DNA from: Oceanospirillaceae bacterium
GTDB taxonomy: Bacteria; Pseudomonadota; Gammaproteobacteria; Pseudomonadales; Balneatricaceae
Assembly (NCBI GenBank): GCA_024640955.1
Contig: JAHEDZ010000042.1
Location: 75,130-121,334 of the forward strand
DNA: 46,205 nucleotides
Direction: 5' to 3'
Shown here: in pieces, positions 43,803 through 46,205 of the stretch
Layout of the letters: the number at the start of each line of letters is the position of its first letter
Numbering within the stretch: the first letter of the stretch is position 1
Notes under the pieces: generated by a model
Seen by the model: the letters and a program-made list of their open reading frames with translations, nothing else
Told to the model about the DNA's origin: nothing
Databases searched by the model: none
Translations under genes and position numbers: made by a program

Positions 43803-44615
43803 ATGCCAACCTACGCGATCGGTGATATACAAGGCTGCTACCGCTCTCTGCGGGCACTGCTGAAGTCAATCGACTTTAGTGCTAATGATAATCTCTGGCT
43901 CTGCGGTGACCTAGTCAATCGCGGTCCGCAGTCAGCTGACGTACTGCGCTATCTTATGGACCTGGATACACAGGTGCACAGCGTACTGGGCAACCACGAC
44001 CTCCACCTTCTCGCGATCTATCATGGGGCAACCCAACGCAAGCCCGGTAAGACGCTAAAGCATCTTTTAGAGGCATCCGATCTCCATGAGTTGATGCACT
44101 GGTTACAGCAGCGGCCGCTGCTAATCGACAGTAAAAAACTGGGATCCGTGATGACCCACGCTGGGATACCGCATATCTGGTCACTTGAGCAGGCCAAGGG
44201 CTATGCCGATGAGGTTGAAACAGCACTCAGAGGCCGCCATGCATATCAGTACTTTGCCTCCATGTACGGTAACGAGCCGGCAAACTGGAGCGAGGAGTTA
44301 GACGGGTCCGAGCGACTGCGCACGATAACCAACTACTTTACCCGGATGCGGTTTATCGCTGCAGATGGCACCTTGGACTTCGATGCCAATGGCGGGCCAG
44401 GGTGTGCCCCGAAAGATTATCGCCCCTGGTATCAGCACGGGAGAACTGATCCCCTGCCCCGGCGTATAATCACCGGACACTGGGCCGCGCTGGGGCTCTA
44501 CCAAGATGAACAGATTTCGGCACTAGATACAGGGTGTGTCTGGGGCAACGAACTTACCGCCCGCCGCCTCGAAGATGGAGCGATCTTTAGCGTGGCGAGC
44601 CAAGAGATAAACTAG
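43803..44615 (+). CDS. apaH: Bis(5'-nucleosyl)-tetraphosphatase, symmetrical (ApaH)
   Basis: ApaH hydrolyses Ap4A to two ADP and removes Np4-type RNA caps. The 270 residues carry the metallophosphoesterase motifs GDIQGCY (7-13), GDLVNRGPQS, LGNHDLHLLAI and ITGHWAALG. TIGVWGNEL-type ending is present as ALDTGCVWGNELTARRLED. It is not adjacent to apaG here, but keeps glpE 8 bp downstream as in Pseudomonas. Confidence 0.97.
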   Translation: MPTYAIGDIQGCYRSLRALLKSIDFSANDNLWLCGDLVNRGPQSADVLRYLMDLDTQVHSVLGNHDLHLLAIYHGATQRKPGKTLKHLLEASDLHELMHWLQQRPLLIDSKKLGSVMTHAGIPHIWSLEQAKGYADEVETALRGRHAYQYFASMYGNEPANWSEELDGSERLRTITNYFTRMRFIAADGTLDFDANGGPGCAPKDYRPWYQHGRTDPLPRRIITGHWAALGLYQDEQISALDTGCVWGNELTARRLEDGAIFSVASQEIN

Positions 44616-44623
44616 GAGCAGAG

Positions 44624-44944
44624 ATGAGCAACTTTACGGCTATCAGCAGCCAGGAAGCGCTAGAAATAATAGAAGGTGGCGCGATCGTCGCTGATATTCG
44701 CGACGCCAGCAGTTTCAGCAGCGGCCGCATAAACGGTGCTGTTTCGCTGAGCAACGAGAATCTGCAGCAGTTTATCGATGAGACTGAGTTCGAGCAGCCG
44801 ATCATCGTCTGCTGCTACCATGGTGTCAGCAGCCAATCTGCTGCAGCATTTCTATGCGAACGAGGCTACGAGAAGGTATACAGCCTCAACGGTGGGTTTG
44901 AGGGCTGGGCACTCGGAATGCCCGACCATGTAGAGCGCGGCTAA
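44624..44944 (+). CDS. glpE: Thiosulfate sulfurtransferase GlpE
   Basis: This single-domain rhodanese transfers sulfane sulfur from thiosulfate to cyanide or thiols. The 106 residues match GlpE size. The active-site loop is CYHGVSSQSAA with catalytic C64, and the domain begins ISSQEALEIIEGGAIVADIRD. An AGGAG precedes the start. It is co-directional with apaH, 8 bp apart. Confidence 0.95.
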   Translation: MSNFTAISSQEALEIIEGGAIVADIRDASSFSSGRINGAVSLSNENLQQFIDETEFEQPIIVCCYHGVSSQSAAAFLCERGYEKVYSLNGGFEGWALGMPDHVERG

Positions 44945-44979
44945 GCTTGAAATAGCTAGCAAGCGGAAGAGAGCGAGAA

Positions 44980-46074
44980 ATGCAGATCTATCTTGTCGGT
45001 GGTGCCGTGCGCGACCAACTGCTGGGGCTGGAGGTCAAAGATCGTGACTGGGTAGTAGTTGGAGCCACCCCCGAAGCGATGATCGCGGCCGGCTATCGCC
45101 CGGTTGGCAAAGACTTCCCAGTTTTCTTGCACCCAGAGACACATGAGGAGTACGCCCTCGCCCGTACCGAGCGCAAATCAGGTAAAGGCTACAAAGGCTT
45201 TACCTTCCACACCGCACCTGATGTCACTCTCGAGCAAGATCTGATCCGTCGCGATCTTCGCATCAACGCTATGGCGATGGACGAAAATGGGAAGATTATC
45301 GACCCCTACGGTGGCCAGGCTGATCTCCAAGCTCGCACGCTGACCCATGTCTCTGACGCCTTTAGCGAAGATCCGCTGCGGGTACTTAGAGTCGCGCGCT
45401 TCGCTGCCCGCTTCGCACCGCTCGGGTTCAGCGTCGCAGCCGAGACGCTAGATCTTATGCGTCAATTGAGCAGTGATGACGAACTGCAACACCTCAGTGC
45501 CGAGCGCGTCTGGCAAGAGTTTGAACGCGCGCTCAATACTCCAAACCCAGCCACCTTTATTGAAGTTCTGCACAGCTGCGGCGCACTCGCCAAGCTAATG
45601 CCCGAGCTAGCAAATGGCAACCCAGCTATTTGGCAACAGATAGATACCCAAACCTTGAGATCGAGCACAGAGCGCTTCGCGGTTTTAGCTCAACAAATTG
45701 CTGAGCAACACTCAGATGCTGCGGTTGAAGCTTTGGCCGAACGCTTACGGATACCGAAACGCTTCCTAGAGGTTGCCAAGGACCTGCAGCAGTGGAGCGC
45801 ACAGCTAGTTCGCTTTCCCACACTTAAACCCCATGCCAAACTACAGGTTATTGAAGGGCTCAAATTGCAGCGTTCAGAGCAGCGTCTTGAACCGATTCAA
45901 GCGCCCGCCGAGCTGATCCACAGCACACCCATCGACCGAGTTGCCATTACCCAGGCGATCGCCGCCGTCAACAACATCTCTCCCAAAGGCCTTCTCGCCG
46001 AGGGCTTCTCCGGACCCGCTCTGGGCGAAGAGCTGCGACGACGTCAAATTCAAGCGCTAACGCTTTCCCAGTAA
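44980..46074 (+). CDS. cca: CCA-adding tRNA nucleotidyltransferase (Cca), without HD domain
   Basis: Cca builds or repairs the tRNA CCA end. The N-terminal class II nucleotidyltransferase core has YLVGGAVRDQLLG, the metal-binding D21-x-D23 in KDRDWVVVG, the RRDLRINAMA motif and EDPLRVLRVARFAARF. The 364 residues are shorter than the roughly 410 of E. coli Cca. The HD phosphohydrolase residues (such as the HDLGK stretch) are not seen after about residue 220, so only the nucleotidyl transfer activity is expected. It starts 35 bp after glpE. Confidence 0.94.
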   Translation: MQIYLVGGAVRDQLLGLEVKDRDWVVVGATPEAMIAAGYRPVGKDFPVFLHPETHEEYALARTERKSGKGYKGFTFHTAPDVTLEQDLIRRDLRINAMAMDENGKIIDPYGGQADLQARTLTHVSDAFSEDPLRVLRVARFAARFAPLGFSVAAETLDLMRQLSSDDELQHLSAERVWQEFERALNTPNPATFIEVLHSCGALAKLMPELANGNPAIWQQIDTQTLRSSTERFAVLAQQIAEQHSDAAVEALAERLRIPKRFLEVAKDLQQWSAQLVRFPTLKPHAKLQVIEGLKLQRSEQRLEPIQAPAELIHSTPIDRVAITQAIAAVNNISPKGLLAEGFSGPALGEELRRRQIQALTLSQ

Positions 46075-46166
46075 GAGCGACCTACCAAGGCAGGCTCGCG
46101 ATCCAGTTAGATGAAGTGATCTATAAAGCTGCCTAAGAAGCAAAAAGACCACAAGATAAGAAGATC

Positions 46167-46205
46167 AAAGAGTTAAAGAGTTAAAGAGTTAAAGAGTTAA
46201 AGAGT
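46167..46205. repeat. Tandem 8-bp repeat, truncated by window end
   Basis: The unit AAAGAGTT is repeated four times perfectly and a fifth time for seven bases up to the last base of the window. The preceding 90 bp after cca are A-rich and hold no gene I can support. Confidence 0.9.

Overview
The window looks like chromosome of a gammaproteobacterium, probably a marine Oceanospirillales or Pseudomonas-related lineage. This is inferred from gene order (lptD-surA-pdxA-rsmA-apaG; amgK-murU; rpe-gph-trpD-trpC; rpsF-rpsR-rplI-dnaB; apaH-glpE) and from family-level protein resemblance; no database was searched. Coding density is high. I see no rRNA, CRISPR array, transposase or prophage module.

Region 1 (1-10,222) is a catabolic island for plant-type aromatic acids. 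It holds a truncated MFS transporter gene, pobA (4-hydroxybenzoate to protocatechuate), an AraC-type and a MarR-type regulator, and a divergent, tightly packed five-gene operon: crotonase, SDR dehydrogenase, acyl-CoA dehydrogenase, feruloyl-CoA-synthase-like ligase and amidohydrolase. Together they read as a CoA-dependent beta-oxidation route for phenylpropanoids (p-coumarate, ferulate, caffeate or their dihydro forms). Side-chain cleavage would be done by an amidohydrolase-fold hydrolase rather than a thiolase, delivering a hydroxybenzoate to PobA. This resembles the phd/cou loci known from actinobacteria. Two inverted repeats lie in the divergent MarR/operon promoter.

Region 2 (10,223-17,795) is mixed: a HAD phosphatase, a large hybrid histidine kinase, a lone bioA, an MFS transporter, a hotdog thioesterase and a GST. 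Paired REP-like hairpins of one family occupy four gaps, at about 2.35, 10.15, 15.3 and 16.6 kb.

Region 3 (17,815-33,352) is housekeeping. On the minus strand are dnaB, the rpsF-rpsR-rplI operon with its own promoter and a probable S6:S18 leader, an OsmC protein, trpC, trpD, gph, rpe, djlA, murU and amgK. On the plus strand is the overlapping lptD-surA-pdxA-rsmA-apaG operon. Genes trpE, trpG and crp, usual neighbours in Pseudomonas, are absent here.

Region 4 (33,353-43,802) separates apaG from apaH by about 10.4 kb. It contains a Sel1-like remnant, an initiator tRNA-Met with an unusual U1/U72 end, a secreted alpha/beta hydrolase, a TrmB-like methyltransferase, a stand-alone 3-hydroxyacyl-CoA dehydrogenase, a frameshifted membrane-protein gene, a PH-like membrane protein pair, an NRDE protein, an unrecognised possibly toprim-like protein, a short RNase J-type enzyme, a Bcr/CflA transporter, a GST and a family-6 type DNA glycosylase. 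Region 5 (43,803-46,205) resumes with apaH, glpE and a cca lacking a recognisable HD domain, and ends inside an 8-bp tandem repeat.
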